From Haematococcus lacustris (taxonomy: Eukaryota > Chlorophyta > Chlorophyceae > Chlamydomonadales > Haematococcaceae): 64,000 nucleotides of DNA. Shown one piece after another: positions 10,327 to 21,062 of the stretch. The notes under the pieces were generated by a model, which was not told the origin of the DNA, made no database searches, and saw only the letters and a program-made list of their open reading frames with translations. A program made the position numbers and the translations under genes. Where the stretch lies: the NCBI GenBank assembly GCA_030144725.1, contig JASKMD010000005.1, positions 3,165,596 to 3,229,595 of the forward strand, read 5' to 3'. Each line of letters starts with the position of its first letter. Position 1 is the stretch's first letter.

Positions 10327-12187
10327 AGATGCTGCCGCTGCTGCCACTGCTGCCGCTGCTGCCCCTGCTGCCGCTGGTGCCCTGCTGTCCCTGCTACCCA
10401 TGCCGCCCCTGCTGCTCCTGCTGCTGCTGCCCCTGCTGCTGCCGCCCTACTGTTGCTGGTGCTGCTCATGCTGCTGCTGCCCCTTCTGCTGATGCTGCCC
10501 CTGCTGCTCATGCCCCTGCTGCTGCTACCCCTGCTGCTGTTGTGCCTGCTGCTGCTGCTCCTGCTGCTGCCGCTGCTGCCACTGCTGCCCCTGCTGCCGC
10601 TGATACCGCTGCTGCCGCTGCTGCCGCTGCTGCCACTGCTGCCCCTGCTGCCCCTGCTGCTGCTGCCCCTGCTGCCCTTGCTGCTGCTGCCCCTGCTGCT
10701 GCTGCCCCTGCTGCTGCTGCCCCTGCTGCTGCTGCCCCTGCTGCTGCTGCCCTTGCTGCTGCTGCCCCTGCTGCCCTTGCTGCTGCTGCCCCAGCTGCTG
10801 CTGCCCCTGCTGCTGCTGCCCCTACTGTTGCTGCCCCTGCTGCCCTTGCTGCTGCTGCCCCTGCTGCCCTTGCTGCTGCTGCCCCAGCTGCTGCTGCCCC
10901 TGCTGCTGCTGCCCCTACTGTTGCTGCCCCTGCTGCCCTTGCTGCTGCTGCCCCTGCAACTATTGCTGCTGCTGCCATTGTTGCCGCTGCTGCCCCTGCT
11001 GCTGCTGCCGCTGCTGCCACTGATGCCGATGCTGCCGCTGCTGCCGCTGCTGCCCCTGCTGTTGCTGCTGCCGCTGCTGCCCCTGCTGTTGCTGCTGCCG
11101 CTGCTGCCGCTGCTGCCGCTGCTGCCGCTGCTGCCGCTGCTGCCGCTGCTGCCGCTGCTGCCGCTGCTGCCGCTGCTGCCGCTGCTGCCGCTGCTGCCGC
11201 TGCTGCCGCCGCTGCTGCCGCTGCTGCTGCCGCTGCTGCCGCTGCTGCCGCTGCTGCCGCTGCTGCTGCCGCTGCTGCCGCTGCTGCTGCCGCTGCTGCC
11301 GCTGCTGCTGCCGCTGCTGCCGCTGCTGCTGCCGCTGCTGCCGCTGCTGCTGCCGCTGCTGCCGCTGCTGCTGCCGCTGCTGCCGCTGCTGCTGCCGCTG
11401 CTGCCGCTGCTGCTGCCGCTGCTGCCGCTGCTGCTGCCGCTGCTGCCGCTGCTGCTGCCGCTGCTGCCGCTGCTGCTGCCGCTGCTGCCGCTGCTGCTGC
11501 CGCTGCTGCCGCTGCTGCTGCCGCTGCTGCCGCTGCTGCCGCTGCTGCCGCTGCTGCCGCTGCTGCCGCTGCTGCCGCTGCTGCCGCTGCTGCTGCCGCT
11601 GCTGCCGCTGCTGCTGCCGCTGCTGCCGCTGCTGCTGCCGCTGCTGCCGCTGCTGCTGCCGCTGCTGCCGCTGCTGCTGCCGCTGCTGCCGCTGCTGCTG
11701 CCGCTGCTGCCGCTGCTGCTGCCGCTGCTGCCGCTGCTGCTGACGCTGCTTCCTGCTGCTGCTGACGCTGCTGCCGCTGCTGCTGCCGCTGCTGCCGCTG
11801 CTGCTGCCGCTGCTGCCGCTGCTGCTGCCGCTGCTGCCGCTGCTGCTGCCGCTGCTGCCGCTGCTGCCGCTGCTGCCGCTGCTGCCGCTGCTGCCGCTGC
11901 TGCCCCTGCTGCCGCTGCTGCCGCTGCTGCCCCTGCTGCCCCTGCCCCTGCTGCTGCTGCCCCTGCTGCTGCTGCCCCTGCCCCTGCTGCTGCTGCCCCT
12001 GCTGCTGCTGCCCCTGCTGTTGCTGCCCCTGCTGCTGCTGTTGCTGCTGCTGCCGCTGCTGCCGCTGCTGCCCCTGCTGCTGCTGCTGCCCCTGCTGCTG
12101 CCGCTGCTGCCGCTGCTGCTGCCGCTGCCGCTGCTGCTGTTGCCGCCGCTGCTGCTGCTGCCCCTGCTGCTGCTGCCTCTGCTGCTA
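10327..12187. repeat. CTG/CCG trinucleotide-based satellite, about 1.9 kb
   Basis: The array consists only of CTG, CCG and CCC triplets with rare variants. In the middle it is organised as near-perfect 15-bp units (CTGCTGCTGCCGCTGCCG-type phases), giving a long Ala run in one frame, Leu/Pro in another and Gln/Arg on the opposite strand. The uninterrupted frames of up to 585 codons follow from the period of three and are not evidence of a gene. Such arrays form hairpins and are prone to slippage. Confidence 0.95.
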
Positions 12188-12879
12188 GCCTGGCTGCTTT
12201 TCGAGGCTAGAAACCTGCCATCAGGTGCATTGGGGACATGAGGCTCCGTCGCGCCGAAGCAGAGGCAGTGCGCAAGAGGCAGTGCGCATGTGTCACCGTA
12301 TAGGCAGTGCGCAAGGTTGACGTGCACGCCACGGTTAAGCGCCGCATCCGCGGACTGCGGCTGTCAGTTCAAAATGATGGACCAACCTGTGTCATGTTCA
12401 TCTAGGGCCGGGGCTGTACTCCGCGGGGGTTCGGGGTCTTTGTTTGACTGGACTGTCGGTTGACGGGCCGGCCAGAACATTCAAAACGAAACATCGCGAG
12501 TAGACGCGCTTGCCTCTACATTACCAGACCCACTACTCATCTCTATTTTTAAGGCCTCCAATTTTCAGAACGACTTTTGATCTTACCGCACAGTGACTCG
12601 CGCTCGGTTTTCTCGATGTGCTATGCGGTGAAAAAGTTTTGCGAGGTCGCACGCTGAATCGCAGGCCATTCCGAGCACATTTTTCATCTTGACCCCCTAT
12701 TTTTTTTATATGTAGATGCAGCGCCGTACAACCAACCCCCTCCACAACCTCATGGGCTGGTTGTCCTAAGTCAATGCCCACTTATAAATAGGGACCAACG
12801 ACCTTGATGTAATGAAGGTACTCGTCCATGCTCCAGCCCCTGCAAAGTGACACAGAGTGCATGACACACATTACTGGCT
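12188..12879. other. Spacer with a TATA-like site
   Basis: This is unique, AT-richer sequence. Three GGCAGTGCGCA repeats lie near 12,265-12,315. TATAAATA occurs at 12,783-12,790 on the plus strand, but no gene is recognisable downstream, where the 17-bp minisatellite begins. No supported coding region is seen. Confidence 0.45.
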
Positions 12880-13226
12880 GGCATAACACACAGCACTGGC
12901 TGGCAACCAACACTGGCTGGCAACCAGCACTGGCTGGCAACCAACACTAACTATCAACCAGCACTGGCTGTCTACCAGCACTGGTTTGCAACCAACACTG
13001 GTTTGCAACCAGCACTGGTTTGCAACCAGCACTGGCTGTCAACCAGCATTGGCTTGCAACCAGCATTGGCTTGCAACCAGCACTGGTTAGCAACCAGCAC
13101 TGGCTGTCAACCAGCACTGGTTGGCAACCAGCACTGGCTTGCAACCAGCACTGGCTTGCAACCAGCACTGGCTGTCGACCAGCACTGGCTGTTAACCAGC
13201 ACTGGTTTGCAACCAGCACAGTTTAG
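12880..13226. repeat. 17-bp minisatellite (CAACCAGCACTGGCTTG)
   Basis: About 20 units are built around CCAGCACTGG, a near-palindrome. The linker varies between TTG, TGT and TTGG. An 18-bp relative with the perfect palindrome CCAGCGCTGG occurs at 38,277-38,352, 40,905-41,230 and 47,983-48,308. The repetitive frames on both strands are not genes. Confidence 0.92.
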
Positions 13227-13430
13227 CAACAAGCACTGCAGCAGCAGGGGGGCAGGGGGGTGGCAGCAGCAGCAGGGGTCAGGGGGGCGGCAACAGCAGG
13301 GCGGCAGGGAGGCTGCAACAGCAGCAGGGGGGCAAGGGGGGCGGCAGTAGCAGGGGGGCAGGGGGGCGGCAGCAGCAGAACAGCAGCAGGGGCAGCAGCA
13401 GAGGGGCAGTAGAAGAAGCAGCAGGGGCAC
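13227..13430. repeat. G6(CAG)n minisatellite
   Basis: This has the same composition and orientation as 2296-2722. It directly abuts the 17-bp minisatellite; the C-rich modules also pair (CTG)nC6 arrays with the 18-bp relative, so the two repeat types travel together. Confidence 0.9.
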
Positions 13431-13618
13431 CGGCGGGGTGGTGTGGGGAGGAGTGATTGGGGTGGAGTGGCACTCACCTAGCAATGTGGGTAGAGGGGCT
13501 ACGCCATGGTACACGTTTTGTGCTCTCACTGGTAGGGAGGGGGAGGGAGGAGATAGGGGAAGGGGGTGTGGGGAGTGGCTGCCTCCGGACTGCTCGTATA
13601 GTGCGCATAGGGGGGCAT
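13431..13618 (-). other. Fragment of C-rich module, reversed
   Basis: This is G-rich on the plus strand. On the minus strand it contains TAGGTGAGTGCC, a consensus 5-prime splice-site context like those in the C-rich modules at 31-37 kb. It ends at the left terminus of fold-back element E1. Confidence 0.45.
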
Positions 13619-13778
13619 CACTCCTACAAATTAGTCCCTGCGTTTTTCCCTGCGCTTTTGTCAACCTTGTCCAAATGGACTGAAACTTAGCCAGTTGGTA
13701 GCTTGTGATGTAAGGATTCCATCCCAAAAGAAATCAGGTCAAAAAAATCAAAGGCTAAGGCTCGGCGGCCCGTGGCGT
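13619..13778 (+). repeat. E1 left terminal inverted repeat
   Basis: It is matched in reverse at 17,487-17,646 and is identical over its visible length to the start of E3 at 63,819. Positions 13,631-13,642 and 13,643-13,654 are two adjacent 12-mers (TTAGTCCCTGCG and TTTTTCCCTGCG). The first is the reverse complement of the internal array unit with one change. Confidence 0.88.
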
Positions 13779-15225
13779 TCACGCAGGGACGGATGCAGGG
13801 ATTGAGGGGGGGGCGCAGGGACAAACGCAGGGATGGAAGGGGGGGTGCAGGGACGAACGCAGGGATGAGCGCAGGGATGAGCGCAGGGATTATGGGCGCA
13901 GGGATGAGCGCAGGGATTAACGCAGGGACGAGCGCAGGGATTTTGGGCGCAGGGATGAGCGCAGGGATAAACGCAGGGACGAGCGCAGGGATGAACGCAG
14001 GGACGAGCGCAGGGATTATGGGCGCAGGGACGAGCGCAGGGATTAACGCAGGGATTATCGCAGGGATTAACGCAGGGATTAACGCAGGGATTAGCGCAGG
14101 GATTATCGCAGGGATTAACGCAGGGATTAACGCAGGGATTAACGCAGGGATTAACGCAGGGATTAGCGCAGGGATTAGCGCAGGGATTAACGCAGGGATT
14201 ATCGCAGGGATTAACGCAGGGATTAACGCAGGGATTAACGCAGGGATTAACGCAGGGATTAACGCAGGGATTAACGCAGGGATTAGCGCAGGGATTAGCG
14301 CAGGGATTAACGCAGGGATTAACGCAGGGATTAACGCAGGGATTAACGCAGGGATTAGCGCAGGGATTATCGCAGGGATTATCGCAGGGATTAACGCAGG
14401 GATTAACGCAGGGATTAACGCAGGGATTAACGCAGGGATTAACGCAGGGATTAACGCAGGGATTAACGCAGGGATTAGCGCAGGGATTAACGCAGGGATT
14501 AACGCAGGGATTAACGCAGGGATTAACGCAGGGATTAACGCAGGGATTAGCGCAGGGATTATCGCAGGGATTAGCGCAGGGATTAACGCAGGGATTAACG
14601 CAGGGATTAACGCAGGGATTAGCGCAGGGATTAACGCAGGGATTAACGCAGGGATTAACGCAGGGATTAACGCAGGGATTAACGCAGGGATTAGCGCAGG
14701 GATTATCGCAGGGATTAGCGCAGGGATTAACGCAGGGATTAACGCAGGGATTAACGCAGGGATTAACGCAGGGATTAACGCAGGGATTAACGCAGGGATT
14801 AACGCAGGGATTAGCGCAGGGATTAACGCAGGGATTAACGCAGGGATTAACGCAGGGATTAACGCAGGGATTAACGCAGGGATTAGCGCAGGGATTATCG
14901 CAGGGATTAGCGCAGGGATTAACGCAGGGATTAACGCAGGGATTAACGCAGGGATTAACGCAGGGATTAACGCAGGGATTAGCGCAGGGATTAACGCAGG
15001 GATTAACGCAGGGATTAACGCAGGGATTAACGCAGGGATTAACGCAGGGATTAGCGCAGGGATTATCGCAGGGATTAACGCAGGGATTAGCGCAGGGATT
15101 ATCGCAGGGATTAACGCAGGGATTAACGCAGGGACGGACGCAGGGCTCGAGTGCAGGGACGGACGCAGGGCTCGAGTGCAGGGACGGACGCAGGGACGGA
15201 TGCAGGGGCAGACGCAGGGATTGTA
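13779..15225. repeat. E1 left 12-bp satellite array (CGCAGGGATTAA)
   Basis: More than 110 units are present with three main variants at the last bases (ATTAAC, ATTAGC, ATTATC), preceded by diverged units carrying ATGAGC or ACGAGC. Variants fall into higher-order blocks of about 12-16 units. The Gly-Ile-Asn-Ala and Pro-Ala-Leu-Ile repeats of about 500 residues seen on the two strands are products of the 12-bp period. Confidence 0.94.
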
Positions 15226-15853
15226 GGAACGTGCATGATGCTTACAGCAATGTCTAACACAAGCACAAATTACCTTCTCCGTGTTTGCTACATCCAACTA
15301 CATACATCACATCCATCTACTGCGATCATTTATGCTGGAGTCTGGCTACTGCATGTCAGTTGGCTCCTGCCTGTAAGCTGGCTGCCACCAAGCTGCTACG
15401 GCCTCTTGGCTGCTGATCCTGGCTTGCACCACTGCTCCATGGCCACACCACTGCCTAGAGGCTCCTGCACCCCTGCACAACAACAACATGCACACAAGGG
15501 GACATGTGCACAAGAGCTGTCACCTTACTGATGAAGGACGCACCCACGACGTTCATCTGCAATCAGGCAGGCAACACAGATGTGGTGGAACGTGACGCTA
15601 TATAGATGAAGCGCGACTGGTGCTGCGTGACTGCTACCACGAAAACGGCGGCTGCACCGCACTGCGACATCGCACCTGGCATAGTGTACGAGTGCAGTCC
15701 GGATCCTGCAAGCCTGCGAGCGTGCAAGCCGGCAAACCTGCAAGCCACGAGGCGGCAAGACACATCGCACATCGCTCAATTGCCAGCCGAAGGCACCTAC
15801 CACCACTAGCGTGCAACAAGCCCTCCTCTGTGGCAGCCACCAGCCAGGCCTTG
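15226..15853. repeat. E1 left inner arm
   Basis: This is the inverted copy of 16,120-16,747, with coordinates summing to 31,973. It contains GCAAGCC-type motifs and a segment around GATCCGGA...GTACACTA...CCAGGTGCGATGTCGCA (read on the minus strand) that has a diverged counterpart in E2. Short frames appear mirrored in both arms and are not considered genes. Confidence 0.85.
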
Positions 15854-16119
15854 TCGGTGCACCTTCATTCCTCCTACTAAGGCCAATCTTGACGCAAGCC
15901 TTTGCCAATACATCGCAGTACGTTCCCGACAAGGCCTAGCACAGTCTGGATAAGCGCTATCTTGGTTAGTGAAATTTCAAAGTTAGTGAATCGCGAAGCT
16001 TGCGAGTGACGAAGTTTGCGTGTTGTAGAGCAGTTCTAACGGCGGCATCGTTCATCCCTTAGGATACAAGGCAGCACACATATTGCTTCCCCAAGCGGGA
16101 TCAGGCGACGAGAAACTGG
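15854..16119. other. E1 unpaired centre
   Basis: These 266 bp separate the two inner arms and would form the loop of a snap-back structure. It contains CTTGGTTAGTGAAATTTC, resembling TTGTTGGTTAGCGAAGTTTT in the E2 core. No coding region is seen. Confidence 0.75.
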
Positions 16120-16747
16120 CAAGGCCTGGCTGGTGGCTGCCACAGAGGAGGGCTTGTTGCACGCTAGTGGTGGTAGGTGCCTTCGGCTGGCAATTGAGCG
16201 ATGTGCGATGTGTCTTGCCGCCTCGTGGCTTGCAGGTTTGCCGGCTTGCACGCTCGCAGGCTTGCAGGATCCGGACTGCACTCGTACACTATGCCAGGTG
16301 CGATGTCGCAGTGCGGTGCAGCCGCCGTTTTCGTGGTAGCAGTCACGCAGCACCAGTCGCGCTTCATCTATATAGCGTCACGTTCCACCACATCTGTGTT
16401 GCCTGCCTGATTGCAGATGAACGTCGTGGGTGCGTCCTTCATCAGTAAGGTGACAGCTCTTGTGCACATGTCCCCTTGTGTGCATGTTGTTGTTGTGCAG
16501 GGGTGCAGGAGCCTCTAGGCAGTGGTGTGGCCATGGAGCAGTGGTGCAAGCCAGGATCAGCAGCCAAGAGGCCGTAGCAGCTTGGTGGCAGCCAGCTTAC
16601 AGGCAGGAGCCAACTGACATGCAGCAGCCAGACTCCAGCATAAATGATCGCAGTAGATGGATGTGATGTATGTAGTTGGATGTAGCAAACACGGAGAAGG
16701 TAATTTGTGCTTGTGTTAGACATTGCTGTAAGCATCATGCACGTTCC
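16120..16747. repeat. E1 right inner arm
   Basis: This is the reverse complement of 15,226-15,853, apparently near-perfect because open frames of identical length and sequence recur at mirrored positions. Such identity implies recent formation or ongoing correction between the arms. Confidence 0.85.
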
Positions 16748-17486
16748 TACAATCCCTGCGTCTGCCCCTGCATCCGTCCCTGCGTCCGTCCCTGCACTCG
16801 AGCCCTGCGTCCGTCCCTGCACTCGAGCCCTGCGTCCGTCCCTGCGTTAATCCCTGCGTTAATCCCTGCGCTAATCCCTGCGTTAATCCCTGCGTTAATC
16901 CCTGCGTTAATCCCTGCATTAATCCCTGCGTTAATCCCTGCGTTAATCCCTGCGCTAATCCCTGCGTTAATCCCTGCGATAATCCCTGCGTTAATCCCTG
17001 CGTTAATCCCTGCGTTAATCCCTGCGTTAATCCCTGCGCTAATCCCTGCGATAATCCCTGCGCTAATCCCTGCGTTAATCCCTGCGTTAATCCCTGCGCT
17101 AATCCCTGCGTTAATCCCTGCGTTAATCCCTGCGTTAATCCCTGCGCTAATCCCTGCGATAATCCCTGCGCTAATCCCTGCGTTAATCCCTGCGTTAATC
17201 CCTGCGATAATCCCTGCGTTAATCCCTGCGCTCGTCCCTGCGCCCATAATCCCTGCGCTCGTCCCTGCGTTCATCCCTGCGCTCGTCCCTGCGTTTATCC
17301 CTGCGCTCATCCCTGCGCCCAAAATCCCTGCGCTCGTCCCTGCGTTAATCCCTGCGCTCATCCCTGCGCCCATAATCCCTGCGCTCATCCCTGCGCTCAT
17401 CCCTGCGTTCGTCCCTGCACCCCCCCTTCCATCCCTGCGTTTGTCCCTGCGCCCCCCCCTCAATCCCTGCATCCGTCCCTGCGTGA
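16748..17486. repeat. E1 right 12-bp satellite array (inverted)
   Basis: This holds the same units as the left array in reverse orientation, about 55 copies. It is 59 units shorter than its partner, while the flanking arms remain matched, so the arrays change length independently of the rest of the element. Confidence 0.94.
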
Positions 17487-17646
17487 ACGCCACGGGCCGC
17501 CGAGCCTTAGCCTTTGATTTTTTTGACCTGATTTCTTTTGGGATGGAATCCTTACATCACAAGCTACCAACTGGCTAAGTTTCAGTCCATTTGGACAAGG
17601 TTGACAAAAGCGCAGGGAAAAACGCAGGGACTAATTTGTAGGAGTG
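17487..17646 (-). repeat. E1 right terminal inverted repeat
   Basis: It mirrors 13,619-13,778 and ends GGAGTG at 17,646, followed by AT, the same dinucleotide that precedes the left end. Confidence 0.86.
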
Positions 17647-18317
17647 ATAGGGGATAGGGGTAGGGGGGCGGGGGAAGGGGGGAAGTAGGAAAGGAGGGTG
17701 GAGTAGGAGGGTGGGGTGGGGTGGGGTGGGGGATGGGGGGAAGAGAAAGGAGAATGGGCTGGGTGATGATGGACACTGAGAGGCAAGGGCGACCCACTCA
17801 CCGTTGACGCCATGTTGCTCCCTGTTGGCTCTTACCTTGGTCTTACCTTTGTGATGCGGGAGGTTGCGTGGTGTTATTAGAGGTGGTGGTGTGGGGGAGG
17901 GGTGGAGGGATAGGGGTGGTTGAGGTGGGGGCTGCGATGCCACGTCAAATGAAGGGTGCGAGAGGGAAAGGGGGTTGAGAAGCTTTGAAGGGAGTGGGAG
18001 GGAGAGGGGAAAGGGAGGGGGTGGTGGTGGTGGTGGGAAGAGGGTGGGTGGGGGAGATGTGGCGGGGAGGGGGGAAGCGGGGGTTGGGGAGAAGTAGAAG
18101 TGGGATTGGTGGGATAGGGTAGGGAAGGGTGGAGGAGGCAGGGGGCAGGAGTATAGGCGTCAGACCTGCAGCAAGCAAGGAGCGTACTTACAGTGAGGCT
18201 AGCAAAACATATTAGGAAGCTAGCTGTCGCGTAGTGCATGACGGAGGCTAGGTTCAGGAGCGGAGCCACTCACCGCTTGCTCCCTGATCCTCCATGCTCC
18301 TCTATGCTTCATCCTCA
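17647..18317 (-). other. C-rich module, reversed
   Basis: Read on the minus strand it matches the C-rich module near 36,040-36,200. It includes AAGGTAAGAGCCAACAGGGAG, shown here in part, and GGTGAGTGGGTCGCCC, both splice-donor-like. It also includes (TCC/CCA)-rich runs. The right part, up to 18,317, is the left half of a second module copy interrupted by E2. No protein-coding gene is recognised. Confidence 0.6.
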
Positions 18318-18467
18318 CACTCGTAGGAAATAGCAGCCAGGCGCCTAGACCGACCTTGGTTGTTTTGGTTGAGATTTTGCCCATTAGTAGGTTGTAATGT
18401 AAGCATGTCAACCCCAAAAAAACCATGAAAAAAAGGTCAAGGGCTGGGACTCGGCGGCCCGTGGCGT
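18318..18467 (+). repeat. E2 left terminal inverted repeat
   Basis: It is matched in reverse by about 21,066-21,215 with moderate divergence, and is homologous to the E1 terminus. CACTCSTA and AATTAG/AAATAG are shared at the very ends of E1, E2 and E3. Confidence 0.83.
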
Positions 18468-18976
18468 CTGTTCAGCAATGTTCAGCAATGTTCAGCAATG
18501 TTCAGACGCCCGTTCAGCAATGTTCACCCATGTTCAGCAATGTTCAGCAGCCCGTTCAGCAATGTTCACCCATGTTCAGCAATGTTCAGCAATGTTCAGC
18601 AATGTTCAGCAATGTTCAGCAATGTTCAGCAATATGTTCAGCAATGTTCAGCAGTGTTCAGCAATGTTCAGCAATGTGTTCAGCAGTGTTCACCCATGTT
18701 CACCCATGTTCAGCAATGCTCAGCAATGTTCAGCAATGTTCAGATCTGTTCAGCAATGTGTTCAGCAATGTTCAGCAATGTTCAGCTATGTTCCTCAATG
18801 TGTTAAACAATGTTCACCCATGTTCACCCATGTTCAGCTATGTTCAGCAATGTTCAGCAATGTTCAGCAATGTGTATAGTAGCGTTCACCCATGTTCAGC
18901 AATGTTCAGCAGTGTTCAGCAATGTTCAGCAATGTGTGTAGTAGCGTTCACCCATGTTCAGCAATGTTCAGCAATG
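18468..18976. repeat. E2 left array (TGTTCAGCAA, 10 bp)
   Basis: About 50 units, some extended to 12-15 bp or changed to TGTTCACCCA. It is inverted relative to the right-hand array at 20,125-21,062, so transcripts of the whole element could fold back. Confidence 0.92.
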
Positions 18977-19489
18977 AATGATGGGCGGGGCAGGGCGGGG
19001 CAGGGCGGGGCAGGGCGGGGCAGGGCGGGGCAGGGCGGGGCAGGGCGGGGCAGGGCGGGGCAGGGCGGGGCAGGGCGGGGCAGGGCGGGGCAGGGCGGGG
19101 CAGGGCGGGGCAGGGCGGGGCAGGGCGGGGCAGGGCGGGGCAGGGCGGGGCAGGGCGGGGCAGGGCGGGGCAGGGCGGGGCAGGGCGGGGCAGGGCGGGG
19201 CAGGGCGGGGCAGGGCGGGGCAGGGCGGGGCAGGGCGGGGCAGGGCGGGGCAGGGCGGGGCAGGGCGGGGCAGGGCGGGGCAGGGCGGGGCAGGGCGGGG
19301 CAGGGCGGGGCAGGGCGGGGCAGGGCGGGGCAGGGCGGGGCAGGGCGGGGCAGGGCGGGGCAGGGCGGGGCAGGGCGGGGCAGGGCGGGGCAGGGCGGGG
19401 CAGGGCGGGGCAGGGCGGGGCAGGGCGGGGCAGGGCAGGGCAGGGCAGGGCTGGGAGGGGGTGGGGCAGGGCTGGGAGGGGGTGGGGCA
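18977..19489. repeat. E2 G-rich 10-bp array (GGGGCAGGGC)
   Basis: About 46 near-perfect 10-bp units, then degenerate GGGAGGGGGTGGGGCAGGGC units. The plus strand is a strong quadruplex candidate. The open frames in all phases (Gly/Arg/Ala or Pro/Cys repeats) are products of the period. Confidence 0.95.
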
Positions 19490-20124
19490 ATTACAAGCTC
19501 GCAAACTTGCTCATACATATGTTCGCACTGTGGCATTCGCACGGTGGCATATTTCATTCAGAGCAAGTGTCGTCCGTAGCCCATGCAAGCCGCAAGCGTG
19601 CAAGCGTGCAAGCCCGCAAGCTGTGGCAGATCTGTACGTTAAGCCTCTACCTTTCAGGACAGGTCACAACGTGCAAGACGGGGCCCAGCGCTATGTTCAT
19701 GGACGTGACTTGTTGGTTAGCGAAGTTTTGAAGTTTACGCAATCGCAAAAGACATCGCACATCTCACAAGGCACAAGCCAGTCACATACGGGCCAGTCAG
19801 GGCGAGATCAAGCCATTTCAGGTGCGTGAGGTAGCTAGGCGGCTTAGGTGGCCCAACGCGATCCTTGCTATGGGCTGTCGCGGCTTGCAGGCTTGCAAGA
19901 TCCGGATGTCACTTGTACACTAGGCCAGGTGCGATGTCGCAAGGCGTTGTCTTGCCGGGTTGCAGATCTTTACCTTCGCCGATGGCCTGACTTGCTCGTT
20001 AAGAGCATTGTTAGTATAGCCAGGGATTCAACAGAGATCGTCCGCCAGGCAAGTTGTCACTTCACCCTACATGATACACTTCACCCTACATGATGATGCT
20101 TGTGGTTTTCAACCGAATGTTGTG
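19490..20124. other. E2 core
   Basis: This is single-copy sequence within the element. Around 19,880-19,945 it carries GCTTGCAAGATCCGGAT and a TGTACACTAGGCCAGGTGCG stretch, a diverged match to the E1 inner arm at about 16,255-16,317. No coding region of note. Confidence 0.65.
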
Positions 20125-21062
20125 GCTGGCTGAACATTTCTGAACGCTAGCTTAACATTGCTGAAAGGCTAGCTGAACATTGCTGAACGGCTGGCTGAAC
20201 ATTGCTGAACGCTAGCTGAACATTGCTGAACGGCTAGCTTAACATTGCTGAACGATAGCTGAACATTGCTGAACGGCTGGCTGAACATTGCTGAACGCTA
20301 GCTGAACATTGCTGAACGGCTAGCTGAACATTGCTGAACGATAGCTGAACATTGCTGAACGGCTGGCTGAACATTGCTGAACGCTAGCTGAACATTGCTG
20401 AACGCTAGCTGAACATTGCTGAACGGCTGGCTGAACATTGCTGAACGGTGGCTGAACATTGCTGAACGGTGGCTGAACATTGCTGAACGCTAGCTGAACA
20501 TTGCTGAACGCTAGCTGAACATTGTTGAACGGCTAGCTGAACATTGCTAAACGCTAGCTGAACATTGCTGAACGGCTAGCTGAACATTGCTGAACGCTAG
20601 CTGAACATTGCTGAACGGCTGGCTGAACATTGTTGAACGCTAGCTGAACATTGCTGAACGCTAGCTGAACGTTGCTGAACGCTAGCTGAACATTGCTGAA
20701 CGGCTGGCTGAACATTGTTGAACGGCTGGCTGAACATTGCTGAACGGTAGCTGAACATTGCAGAACGCTAGCTGAGCATTGCTGAACGCTAGCTGAACAT
20801 TGCTGAACGCTAGCTGAACATTGTTGAACGCTAGCTGAACATTGCTGAACGCTAGCTGCACACTGCTGAACGCTAGATGAACATTGCTGAACACTGCTGA
20901 ACATTGCTGAACGCTAGCTGACCATTGCTGAACGCTAGATGAACATTGCTGAACATGGGTGAACGGCTGTCTGAACGGGCTGCTGAACATTGCTGAACGG
21001 CTGGCTGAACATTGTTGAACACATTGCTGAACATTGCCTGAACATTGCTGAACATTGCTGAA
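20125..21062. repeat. E2 right array (GCTGAACATTGCTGAACG-type)
   Basis: Units of about 21-22 bp alternate CTGAACATTG with CTGAACGCTAG or CTGAACGGCTAG. The core TTGCTGAACA is the reverse complement of the left-array unit, but the GCTAG-containing linker is specific to this side. Confidence 0.92.

Larger units (their letters stand above)
13619..17646. mobile_element. Fold-back element E1 with internal satellite arms
   Basis: A 4.0-kb element with inverted halves. Both ends begin CACTCCTACAAATTAG and are flanked by AT on each side, a possible 2-bp target duplication. From outside inward each half has a terminal module of about 160 bp ending in CTCGGCGGCCCGTGGCG, a 12-bp satellite array, and a 628-bp inner arm. 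The halves flank a 266-bp unpaired centre (15,854-16,119). In the inner part, position x pairs with 31,973-x; at the ends, x pairs with 31,265-x. The arrays therefore differ by 708 bp, exactly 59 units. No transposase is present. CACT-type ends and short target duplications resemble the EnSpm/CACTA group, which is inference. Confidence 0.82.

Noticed and set aside
10327..12210. Open frames of 478 and 585 codons (poly-Ala, Leu-Pro) and a 455-codon Gln-Arg frame
   Set aside because: All come from one CTG/CCG array with a period of three; both strands and several phases are equally open, and there is no non-repetitive domain.
13687..17578. Frames of 484, 536 and 300 codons with Pro-Ala-Leu-Ile or Gly-Ile-Asn-Ala repeats
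   Set aside because: These are products of the 12-bp satellite in E1. The same frames appear mirrored in the inverted half with different lengths because the arrays differ in unit number.
18958..19829. Gly-Arg-Ala-Gly-Gln or Pro-Cys repeat proteins on both strands
   Set aside because: A perfect 10-bp GGGGCAGGGC array leaves almost every frame open; nothing indicates translation.
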